From the NCBI GenBank assembly GCA_964370065.1, contig CAYJGK010000015.1:1-41387 (forward strand): a stretch of 41,387 bases of DNA, written 5' to 3'. Both the position numbers and the translations under genes were made by a program. A model generated the notes under the pieces. The model saw only the letters and a list, made by a program, of their open reading frames with translations. It did not search any database and was not told where the DNA came from. The stretch is from CAMQRS01 sp964370065 (GTDB lineage: Bacteria > Bacillota_I > Bacilli_A > Erysipelotrichales > Erysipelotrichaceae). Shown piece after piece: positions 24,736-32,042 of this stretch; within the stretch, counting starts at the first letter, position 1; each line of letters starts with the position of its first letter.

Positions 24736-26247
24736 ATGAATTTAAAAAAATTACAAAATGGCAGTGATATTAGAGGTGTTGCAATGGAAGGGGTAGAGAA
24801 TGAACCAATCACGCTAAGTCCAGAAGCTGTTTATGCATTAGCTAGAGGATTTCAATTGTTCTTACAAGCTAAAACAAACAAAGAGGTAATAAGAATTGCA
24901 ATCGGGCACGATTCTAGATTAACTAAGGATGTATTAAAAAATGCAATTTGCGAATCTTTAAAAAATGGAGGATGTGAAGTGATCGATTGTGGGTTAGCAA
25001 GTACACCATCGATGTTTATGTCAACAATATTCGATCAATTTAATACAGATGGAGCGATTATGATTACCGCTTCTCATTTACCATTTAATCGTAATGGTAT
25101 GAAGTTTTTTAGTAAAGAAGGGGGATTAGATAAAAATGATATTAGCCAAATTATTGAAAATGCTGATACACCTGAGCAAACTAAGACAACTGGTCGTATT
25201 ATAAAACAAAACCTAATTGCCTCATATTCAGCATTTTTAGTCAATAAAATAAGGGAAGAAGTCAACCACTCGGAACATTTTGAAACACCTTTAAAAGGTA
25301 TGAAAATAGTTGTCGATGCAGGAAATGGAGCAGGGGGGTTCTATGTGGAACAAGTGTTACAACCACTAGGTGCTAACACACACGGAAGTCAGTTTTTAGA
25401 ACCGGATGGTACATTCCCAAATCATATACCAAATCCGGAGGATAAGGATGCAATGGCAGCTATTAGTAGTGCTGTTAAATTAAATCAAGCAGATTTGGGA
25501 TTGATTTTTGATACAGATGTAGATCGTAGTAGTGCTGTAGATAAGTATGGAAATGAAATCAGTCGTAATGCAATCGTTGCTTTAGCAGCAGCGCTGGTGT
25601 GTGAAACGCATCCTCAGACAACGATTGTAACAGATAGTGTTACAAGTGATGAATTAAATGTATTTATTACAGAAGAGTTGAATGCTGTACATCACCGTTT
25701 TAAAAGAGGTTATAAAAATGTAATTAATGAAGCTGTACGTTTGAATGAAATGGGTATCGATTGTCAATTAGCCATAGAAACAAGCGGGCATGCTGCATTA
25801 AAAGAAAATTATTTTTTAGATGATGGTGCATACTTAGCAACAAAAATAGTTATTAAAGCAGCAAAGATGCATGCTCAACATCAATCTTTGGATCAATTAA
25901 TTAGTGCTTTAAAGCATCCATTAGAAGATCAAGAAATACGTATTTCGATTGGAAATGAAGATTTCCAAGTTTATGGTGATCAAGTATTAAATGACTTAGC
26001 AAGCTATGCTAAAAACAATCCAATATTTCAATTGGCGAAAATTAATCATGAAGGGTTACGTTTTTCGTTTTCTGAAGAGCATGGTAATGGCTGGTGCTTA
26101 TTACGCAAATCATTACATGACCCAATCCTCGCATTAAATATTGAGAGTAATACAAAGGGAGGGTGTCAAATTATTGCTAAACAAATGTATGACTTCTTAC
26201 AATCTTATACTCAATTAGATATCAAGCAACTTACAGAAGTGATTTAA
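24736..26247 (+). CDS. phosphohexomutase (phosphoglucomutase/phosphomannomutase family)
   Basis: The 503-aa cytosolic enzyme moves phosphate between C1 and C6 of hexose phosphates, feeding cell-wall and surface polysaccharide synthesis. The phosphoserine loop is TASHLPFNRNG (111-121), with Ser113 the carrier; Leu replaces the usual Asn after ASH. Mg ligands are D259, D261 and D263 in FDTDVDR (258-264), and the sugar-binding loop is ETSGHA (348-353). The C-terminal phosphate loop is atypical: ESNTKGG instead of R-x-S-G-T-E-P. AAGGAG lies 6 bases before ATG. The gene ends the CDF-radical SAM unit and has its own terminator. Preference for glucose or mannose cannot be settled. Confidence 0.9.
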   Translation: MNLKKLQNGSDIRGVAMEGVENEPITLSPEAVYALARGFQLFLQAKTNKEVIRIAIGHDSRLTKDVLKNAICESLKNGGCEVIDCGLASTPSMFMSTIFDQFNTDGAIMITASHLPFNRNGMKFFSKEGGLDKNDISQIIENADTPEQTKTTGRIIKQNLIASYSAFLVNKIREEVNHSEHFETPLKGMKIVVDAGNGAGGFYVEQVLQPLGANTHGSQFLEPDGTFPNHIPNPEDKDAMAAISSAVKLNQADLGLIFDTDVDRSSAVDKYGNEISRNAIVALAAALVCETHPQTTIVTDSVTSDELNVFITEELNAVHHRFKRGYKNVINEAVRLNEMGIDCQLAIETSGHAALKENYFLDDGAYLATKIVIKAAKMHAQHQSLDQLISALKHPLEDQEIRISIGNEDFQVYGDQVLNDLASYAKNNPIFQLAKINHEGLRFSFSEEHGNGWCLLRKSLHDPILALNIESNTKGGCQIIAKQMYDFLQSYTQLDIKQLTEVI

Positions 26248-26252
26248 AAATT

Positions 26253-26286
26253 AAAAGAATGCACATGATGAAGGGCATTCTTTTTT
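26253..26286 (+). terminator. terminator between convergent genes
   Basis: AAAAGAATGC / GCATTCTTTT with a 12-nt loop is followed by T6. On the reverse strand the run TTTTAATTTTT could also stop the PgeF transcript. Confidence 0.88.
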
Positions 26287-26289
26287 GTT

Positions 26290-27051
26290 TTATTTTCGTA
26301 ATATAAATGTCATGTTTCTTCCACTATCTTTGTTCCTACGATATGAGAAAAAATCATCATTGTTTGTATATGTATCATTATCACATACAAATATATTTAA
26401 ATCTGGGACACCTGATTCAATTAACATTTGATAGTTCATACGTTTATTATCAAATAGATATTTTCCATTTTTATTTTTAAGCAAAAATGTATCGGTGTTC
26501 ATACCCGTTTTTTTAATTTCATTAACCACATCTTGTCCTATTTCATATGAAAAAAAATCAATGCTAGGACCTATATAGGCGTATATGTCTTTTAATTCAC
26601 TATCTTCATCGTATAGTAATGTATGAATCATTTTTTTTAGTATTTGTTTCACACTACCTTGCCATCCTGAATGAATAGCAGCGATAATCCCTTGTTCTTT
26701 ATCATATAACAAAATGGGAACACAATCAGCAGTAAAACAACCTAATAATATATTTTTTTCTCTTGTATAGATTGCATCACAATCAAAAATGGCATCCTTT
26801 GTGCTATAACACCCAGCACCAATATCCTGTTTTGTAACGTGATGAATGTTTGCAGAATGTGTCTGATTCATAAATACACATTGATTCAAGTCGTGGTGTA
26901 ATTCGTTCATAAAAGTTTTGCGATTAGCAATAACATCTTTCTCATTTAGTGAAGTGTGTAATGCTAAATTAAAGTCTTCTACTTGTTGATTATCTCGTAA
27001 TACGGTTCCCGCATATAATTCCTCTTGCGTAAACCAATCTATATATGGCAT
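26290..27051 (-). CDS. pgeF: PgeF/YfiH-family protein (DUF152; purine nucleoside phosphorylase / peptidoglycan editing factor)
   Basis: The 253-aa cytosolic protein belongs to the Cu-oxidase_4 (laccase-domain) family. Homologues show purine nucleoside phosphorylase or deaminase activity, and E. coli YfiH has been reported to prevent incorporation of wrong amino acids into peptidoglycan. The metal-binding triad appears to be H65 (NQTHSANIHH), C110 (CFTADCVPILL) and H127 (IHSGWQG). The start at 27051 is preferred over 27081 because AAGGAG lies 8 bases upstream and the conserved N-terminus begins there. The gene is divergent from hrcA; the 141-base gap includes the CIRCE operator, which probably acts on hrcA only. 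Which of the proposed activities holds here is unknown. Confidence 0.88.
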   Translation of the reverse strand: MPYIDWFTQEELYAGTVLRDNQQVEDFNLALHTSLNEKDVIANRKTFMNELHHDLNQCVFMNQTHSANIHHVTKQDIGAGCYSTKDAIFDCDAIYTREKNILLGCFTADCVPILLYDKEQGIIAAIHSGWQGSVKQILKKMIHTLLYDEDSELKDIYAYIGPSIDFFSYEIGQDVVNEIKKTGMNTDTFLLKNKNGKYLFDNKRMNYQMLIESGVPDLNIFVCDNDTYTNNDDFFSYRRNKDSGRNMTFILRK

Positions 27052-27110
27052 ATGTATATCTCCTTTTTTACATTTTAACACAATATGTCAAAAATAAAAT
27101 ATTTTCTTTT

Positions 27111-27137
27111 TTAGCACTAATGTGTTGACAGTGCTAA
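27111..27137 (+). promoter_or_regulatory. CIRCE operator (HrcA binding site)
   Basis: TTAGCACTA, 9 bases, CAGTGCTAA matches the CIRCE consensus TTAGCACTC-N9-GAGTGCTAA except for the innermost base of each arm. Eight of nine bases on each side pair. It overlaps the -35 box of the hrcA promoter, as expected for HrcA repression. Confidence 0.95.
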
Positions 27138-27153
27138 AAAGATGTAGTATATT
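27125..27153 (+). promoter_or_regulatory. hrcA-grpE-dnaK-dnaJ promoter
   Basis: A perfect TTGACA (27125-27130), a 17-base spacer and TATATT (27148-27153) form a strong vegetative promoter whose -35 lies inside CIRCE. Confidence 0.9.
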
Positions 27154-27192
27154 ATTAGCAGACATAGATACAGAGTGCTAGGAGGTGGGTTA

Positions 27193-28212
27193 ATGATCAC
27201 GCAAAGACAAAGCATTATATTAAAAACAATTGTGGATGAATTTACAAAAAGTGCTGAACCAGTTGGATCTAAGTTTTTGATGAATATATTAACCTTCCAA
27301 GTTTCTAGTGCGACTCTAAGAAATGAGATGGCAGCCTTAGAAGAATTAGGGCTCTTAGAAAAAACTCACACTTCTAGTGGAAGAATTCCATCTAGTAGAG
27401 GGTATCGTTACTATGTTGAAAATCTAATGGAAAAACAGTTAGATGATGAATTAGAAAACAAACTACAAACCATCTTTCATCAAAGAAGGTATACAATGGA
27501 TGAAGTCGTTCAAAAGAGTTGTGATATTTTATCACAAATGACAAATTTAACTTCTGTAGTCTTAGGACCCGAAACAAGTAGTCAAACTCTAGAACATATT
27601 CAAATATTCCCAATTAATGAAAGAAGTGCAGTGTGTGTGTTTATCACAAATCATGGGCATACAGAAAACAAAACATTTCACTTTGATGAATCAATGTCTT
27701 TAAAAGATATTCAAACTTGTTGTCATGTATTAAATGAAAAATTATGTGGGACACCTATTACTGATGTTGTAAAAAAAATGCAAGAATTAAAACCAATCTT
27801 ACAATCTCAAATTGCAAGGCACGAGGTATTATTTCAAGCATTTGTTAGTGCATTTGTTAAGTTTGCAAGTGACAATGTGTATACTGCAGGGGCTAACAAT
27901 ATGCTCTACCAGCCTGAATTTGCTGATATTCAAAAATTACAGCAGTTAATGAAGATGTTAGAAAATACACAAATGTGGAGGCAATTAGGACATTGTGATG
28001 AGGATTTAGTCATCCGTATTGGAGAAAGCAATGAAATTGTACCAATGGATAATGTATCAATTATCACAAGTAAGTTTAAAATTAACCAACATGAAGAAGG
28101 TCAACTTATGGTTGTAGGACCAACGCGTATGCCATACAACAAAGTGGTAGCATTAATGGAGTATATGTCAAAAGTCATTGAAGAAATGTACAACGATAGT
28201 GAGGAGATGTGA
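27193..28212 (+). CDS. hrcA: heat-inducible transcription repressor HrcA
   Basis: HrcA binds CIRCE as a dimer and represses the dnaK operon; GroEL activity keeps it folded, so misfolded protein relieves repression. The 339-aa product shows the N-terminal winged-helix domain (ITQRQSIILKTIVDEF, then EKTHTSSGRIPSSRGYRYY) and the C-terminal domain ending with conserved GPTRMPYNKVVALMEYM. The ATG at 27193 is chosen, not the GTG at 27175: GGAGGT lies 6 bases upstream and homologues start there. Its own operator is in front, so it is autoregulated. It ends with TGA one base before grpE, with the grpE ribosome binding site inside its last codons. Identity is secure. Confidence 0.97.
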   Translation: MITQRQSIILKTIVDEFTKSAEPVGSKFLMNILTFQVSSATLRNEMAALEELGLLEKTHTSSGRIPSSRGYRYYVENLMEKQLDDELENKLQTIFHQRRYTMDEVVQKSCDILSQMTNLTSVVLGPETSSQTLEHIQIFPINERSAVCVFITNHGHTENKTFHFDESMSLKDIQTCCHVLNEKLCGTPITDVVKKMQELKPILQSQIARHEVLFQAFVSAFVKFASDNVYTAGANNMLYQPEFADIQKLQQLMKMLENTQMWRQLGHCDEDLVIRIGESNEIVPMDNVSIITSKFKINQHEEGQLMVVGPTRMPYNKVVALMEYMSKVIEEMYNDSEEM

Positions 28213-28213
28213 C

Positions 28214-28765
28214 ATGGAAGAAAATAAAGTAAATGAAGATGAAATCGTAGAAGAAATTGTTGAAGAAACAAAAAAAGAAAAAAAGAAAAAAAGAAAAACT
28301 GAAATTGAACGTTTACAAGAAGAAATCGTTCAATTACAAGAAGAACTTTGCACAAGTAAGAATGCTTATTATAAAGCATATGCTGATACAGAAAACTTGA
28401 AGAAAAGATTACAAAGTGAAACAGATATGATTCGTAAATATCGTATTCAAGGTTTCTTAAGCGATGTCTTACCAGTTATTGACAATCTAGAAAGAGCAAT
28501 GTTAGTAACAAGTGATAGTGAAGAAATGAAAACACATATTGAAGGATTAAATATGATCCATCAACAATTAATGTCTGCTCTACAAAGAGAAGGTGTTAGT
28601 GTAATTGAATCGTTAGACAAACCATTTGACCCTAACTTCCACCAAGCGTTAATGCAAGAAAAGGTAGAAGGTGTAGAAAGTGGTATTGTATTAGAAGAAA
28701 TCCAAAAAGGATATGCATTAAAAGATCGTGTTGTAAGAGCAACACTAGTAAAAGTTAGCGAATAA
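28214..28765 (+). CDS. grpE: nucleotide exchange factor GrpE
   Basis: GrpE releases ADP from DnaK to complete the chaperone cycle and acts as a dimer in the cytoplasm. The 183-aa protein has a highly charged N-terminus (acidic, then a Lys/Arg block at about 21-33), a long coiled coil (about 35-85) and the C-terminal beta domain with PFDPNFHQALMQ and GYALKDRVVRATLVKV. The start at 28214 has GAGGAG upstream; the ATG at 28178 would overlap hrcA and lacks a site. The spacing to dnaK is 17 bases with its own AGGAGG. Confidence 0.96.
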   Translation: MEENKVNEDEIVEEIVEETKKEKKKKRKTEIERLQEEIVQLQEELCTSKNAYYKAYADTENLKKRLQSETDMIRKYRIQGFLSDVLPVIDNLERAMLVTSDSEEMKTHIEGLNMIHQQLMSALQREGVSVIESLDKPFDPNFHQALMQEKVEGVESGIVLEEIQKGYALKDRVVRATLVKVSE

Positions 28766-28782
28766 CTAGGAGGAACAAAATT

Positions 28783-30582
28783 ATGGCAAAAATTATTGGA
28801 ATTGACTTAGGAACAACAAACTCTTGTGTTTCTGTAATGGATGGGGGGGAAATCAAAGTTATTACCAACCCAGAAGGGAATAGAACGACACCATCAGTAG
28901 TAGCATTTAAAGATGGTGAAAAAATTGTAGGTGATGCTGCAAAACGTCAAGTTGTAACAAATAAAGATACTGTATCTTCAATTAAACGTAAAATTGGAAC
29001 AAATGAAAAAGTGAACTTAAACGGGAAAGATTCAACTCCTCAAGAAGTATCAGCAATGATTCTTCAATATTTAAAAGGATACGCTGAAGATTACTTGGGT
29101 GAACCCGTTACAAAAGCTGTTATTACAGTACCTGCATACTTCAATGATGCACAAAGACAAGCAACTAAAGATGCAGGTAGAATTGCAGGATTAGAGGTAG
29201 AACGTATTATTAATGAACCTACTGCTGCAGCTTTAGCATATGGTATTGATAAAGAGGGAGCTGAACAAAAAATCTTAGTATATGATTTAGGGGGAGGAAC
29301 ATTTGATGTTTCTATTCTTGAATTAGATGATGGAACATTTGAAGTCTTAGCAACTGCTGGAGATAACAAATTAGGTGGAGATGACTTTGACCACATTATC
29401 GTAGACTGGATGTTAGCAGACTTCAAAAAAGTAAATGGTGTAGATTTAACAACTGATCAATTAGCGATGCAACGTTTAAAAGAAGCAGCTGAAAAAGCGA
29501 AAAAAGATTTAAGTTCAATGGCTCAAACACAAATATTATTACCTTACATTAGTGTGGGTGCAAATGGCCCATTAAATTTTGAAGCAACATTAACAAGAGC
29601 TAATTTTGATGATATGACTAAATCATTAGTCGATCGTACAATTGAACCAGTACGTCAAGCGTTAAGAGATGCTGGATTAACTAAAAACGATATTCACCAA
29701 GTATTATTAGTAGGTGGATCAACTAGAATTTTAGCTGTACAAGATGCAGTAAAACGTGAACTTGGAAAAGAACCGAATCGTTCAGTTAACCCTGATGAAG
29801 TAGTAGCAATGGGTGCTGCTATTCAAGGTGGAGTCATTATGGGAGATGTTAAAGATGTATTGTTATTAGATGTTACACCTTTAAGCTTAGGTATTGAAAC
29901 AATGGGTGGAGTTATGACTGTATTAATTCCAAGAAATACAACTATTCCAACAAGTAAATCACAAGTGTTCTCAACTGCTGCTGATAACCAACCAGCTGTA
30001 GATATAAATGTATTACAAGGAGAAAGACCAATGGCTAATGATAACAAATCATTAGGTACATTTAAATTAGATGGTATTGCCCCTGCAAGACGTGGTGTTC
30101 CTCAAATTGAAGTACAATTTGATATTGATGTTAATGGTATCGTTAATGTATCGGCTACTGACAAAGGAACTGGTAAAGCACAATCAATTGTAATTCAAAA
30201 CTCTAGTGGTTTAAGCGATGACGAAATTGACCGCATGGTTAAAGAAGCTGAAGCAAATAAAGAGGCTGATGAAAAACGTAAAGAAGAAGTAGAAGTTAAA
30301 AACAAAGCAGAATCGTTCATTAACCAAATCGACCAAGCAATGGAAGAAAATGGTGATAAAATGGATGCTAATCAAAAAGAAGAAACTAAAAAATTACGTG
30401 ATGAATTACAAAGTGCTTTAGATGCAAATGACTTAGAAACAGTAAAAACTAAATTAGACGCATTAGAAAAAGCAGCGCAAGCAGCAAGTGCTAGTATGTA
30501 TGAACAAGCAACTCCAGAAGGAGATGCTCAATCAACTACTCAAGACGATAATGTAGTAGACGCTGAATTTGAAGAAAAATAG
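28783..30582 (+). CDS. dnaK: Hsp70 chaperone DnaK
   Basis: DnaK is an ATP-driven chaperone that binds unfolded proteins together with DnaJ and GrpE. The 599-aa length fits the Gram-positive form, which lacks a stretch near the N-terminus of proteobacterial DnaK. Phosphate 1 motif DLGTTNSCVSV starts at residue 6; GGGTFDVS and GGSTR mark the rest of the ATPase; the linker VLLLDVTPLSLGIETMGG leads to the substrate domain; the lid ends with Gln/Ala-rich sequence and VVDAEFEEK. AGGAGG precedes the ATG. A stem-loop follows before dnaJ. Confidence 0.98.
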   Translation: MAKIIGIDLGTTNSCVSVMDGGEIKVITNPEGNRTTPSVVAFKDGEKIVGDAAKRQVVTNKDTVSSIKRKIGTNEKVNLNGKDSTPQEVSAMILQYLKGYAEDYLGEPVTKAVITVPAYFNDAQRQATKDAGRIAGLEVERIINEPTAAALAYGIDKEGAEQKILVYDLGGGTFDVSILELDDGTFEVLATAGDNKLGGDDFDHIIVDWMLADFKKVNGVDLTTDQLAMQRLKEAAEKAKKDLSSMAQTQILLPYISVGANGPLNFEATLTRANFDDMTKSLVDRTIEPVRQALRDAGLTKNDIHQVLLVGGSTRILAVQDAVKRELGKEPNRSVNPDEVVAMGAAIQGGVIMGDVKDVLLLDVTPLSLGIETMGGVMTVLIPRNTTIPTSKSQVFSTAADNQPAVDINVLQGERPMANDNKSLGTFKLDGIAPARRGVPQIEVQFDIDVNGIVNVSATDKGTGKAQSIVIQNSSGLSDDEIDRMVKEAEANKEADEKRKEEVEVKNKAESFINQIDQAMEENGDKMDANQKEETKKLRDELQSALDANDLETVKTKLDALEKAAQAASASMYEQATPEGDAQSTTQDDNVVDAEFEEK

Positions 30583-30595
30583 AATGATTGAATGG

Positions 30596-30619
30596 AAGTT
30601 CTAGTGCACACTAGAACTT
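30596..30619 (+). ncRNA. intercistronic stem-loop between dnaK and dnaJ
   Basis: A perfect 11-bp stem (AAGTTCTAGTG / CACTAGAACTT) with a nominal 2-base loop lies in the 64-base dnaK-dnaJ gap. It is followed by TTTCGTTTG, not a full T-run, so it is more likely an attenuator, processing site or stabiliser that lowers dnaJ expression than a full terminator. Confidence 0.7.
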
Positions 30620-30646
30620 TCGTTTGTGAAAATGGAGGAGAAAATT

Positions 30647-31753
30647 ATGGCTAAAAGAGATTATTATGAAGTCCTAGGATTAAGTAAAGGGGCAAGTGAC
30701 GATCAAATTAAAAAAGCATATCGTAAAATGGCTAAAAAATATCATCCTGATGTGAATAAAGATAGTGATGCTGAAGAAAAGTTTAAAGAAGTAAATGAAG
30801 CAAATGAAGTGCTAAGCGATCCTCAAAAAAAGGCGACTTACGATCAATTTGGTCATGAAGGATTAGAAAATGGTGGACAAGGATTTGGTGGAGGCCATGG
30901 ATTTGGTGGATTCGAAGATATCTTTGGTTCATTCTTTGGTGGTGGACAAGGATTTGGTGGAGGACGTAGATCTCAACCAAATGGTCCTCGTAAAGGACAA
31001 GATCATTTTATGCAAATGCGTATTGATTTTATGGATGCAATTTTTGGGAAAACAGAAAAAATCACATTAGAAGTGGATGAGCAATGTAGTGAATGTTTAG
31101 GTAGTGGTGCTAGAAGTAAAGAGGATGTGAAGTCGTGTTCACGTTGTAGCGGTAGTGGACGTGTATTAACACAACAAAGAACAGCTTTCGGTGTATTCCA
31201 AAGTGAAGCAGTATGTCCAGATTGTAATGGTAGTGGAAAACAAGTAACTCACAAATGTAGTAAATGTCATGGAAAAGGATATGAGCACAAGAGAGTGAAA
31301 TTAGATGTGAAAATTCCTGCAGGAATACAGAGTGGGCAACAAGTGCGTTTACCGAATAAAGGAGAGTTAGGAATCAATGGTGGTTCTAATGGAGACTTGT
31401 ATATTGAAATCATAGTAGCAAGACATAAATTCTTTGTTCGCGATGGAAATGATATTCGAATTAGTGTACCAATCAGTGCAATTGATGCGACGATAGGGTG
31501 TAGCCTTGATATACCAACTGTGTATGGAGACGTTAGTTTAAAAGTGCCAGCAGGAACACAACATGGAACTTTGATGCGATTAAAAGATAAAGGTGTAAAA
31601 TCCATTCGTGGAGTACAAGGGGATCAATTCGTAGAAATTAAAGTAGAAATTCCAACTTCATTAAATAAAGAAGAAAAAGGGTTGTATGAAAAATTGAAAA
31701 ATGCTAACAAATCCAGTTCTCCTTTTGAAAAGTTTAAAAAAGCATTTAAATAA
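30647..31753 (+). CDS. dnaJ: co-chaperone DnaJ (Hsp40)
   Basis: DnaJ delivers unfolded clients to DnaK and stimulates its ATPase. The 368-aa type I protein shows all parts: J domain with HPD at 33-35, a Gly/Phe-rich segment (about 75-112), four CxxCxGxG zinc motifs (CSECLGSG, CSRCSGSG, CPDCNGSG, CSKCHGKG) and the C-terminal beta domain. The start at 30647 follows GGAGGAG; the ATG at 30626 is unsupported. No terminator is seen after dnaJ, but a new promoter for the T-box leader begins 12 bases beyond the stop. Confidence 0.97.
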   Translation: MAKRDYYEVLGLSKGASDDQIKKAYRKMAKKYHPDVNKDSDAEEKFKEVNEANEVLSDPQKKATYDQFGHEGLENGGQGFGGGHGFGGFEDIFGSFFGGGQGFGGGRRSQPNGPRKGQDHFMQMRIDFMDAIFGKTEKITLEVDEQCSECLGSGARSKEDVKSCSRCSGSGRVLTQQRTAFGVFQSEAVCPDCNGSGKQVTHKCSKCHGKGYEHKRVKLDVKIPAGIQSGQQVRLPNKGELGINGGSNGDLYIEIIVARHKFFVRDGNDIRISVPISAIDATIGCSLDIPTVYGDVSLKVPAGTQHGTLMRLKDKGVKSIRGVQGDQFVEIKVEIPTSLNKEEKGLYEKLKNANKSSSPFEKFKKAFK

Positions 31754-31764
31754 ACAAAAATCAC

Positions 31765-31793
31765 TTGCTTGTCTGTTTAAAATAGTTTATTAT
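31765..31793 (+). promoter_or_regulatory. promoter of the leuS-leuACDB unit
   Basis: TTGCTT (31765-31770), 17 bases, TATTAT (31788-31793) lies directly upstream of the T-box leader. Confidence 0.75.
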
Positions 31794-31799
31794 ATACGA

Positions 31800-32021
31800 T
31801 ATAGCTAAGATTTGAAGTAGTAAATATTGGAGTATGCATAGAGAGCAGATGGTTGGTGGAAATCTGTCATAGTACAATATTGAACTTGTCAAGGAGCTGA
31901 TCGATAAGCGATACGTATTTCGGCGTTAACGAATAATGAGTGCATACATGATATCATGTATGAATTAAGGTGGTACCGCGTTTAACACGTCCTTAGATTT
32001 TATCTAAAGACGTGTTTTTTT
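31800..32021 (+). promoter_or_regulatory. T-box leader sensing uncharged leucine tRNA
   Basis: Stem I elements are visible (AGTA near 31817, AGAGAGCAGATGGTTGGTG at 31839-31857). The segment TGAA-CTT-GTC puts a Leu codon CTT at 31885-31887 as specifier. The T-box proper, AAGGTGGTACCGCG, is at 31967-31980. A terminator stem (AACACGTC / GACGTGTT with inner TTAGAT/ATCTAA) at 31984-32021 ends in a T-run. Uncharged tRNA-Leu would favour antitermination and switch on the genes downstream. The specifier assignment fits the downstream leuS. Confidence 0.92.
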
Positions 32022-32042
32022 ATGAATAAAGGAGAAATAGAA

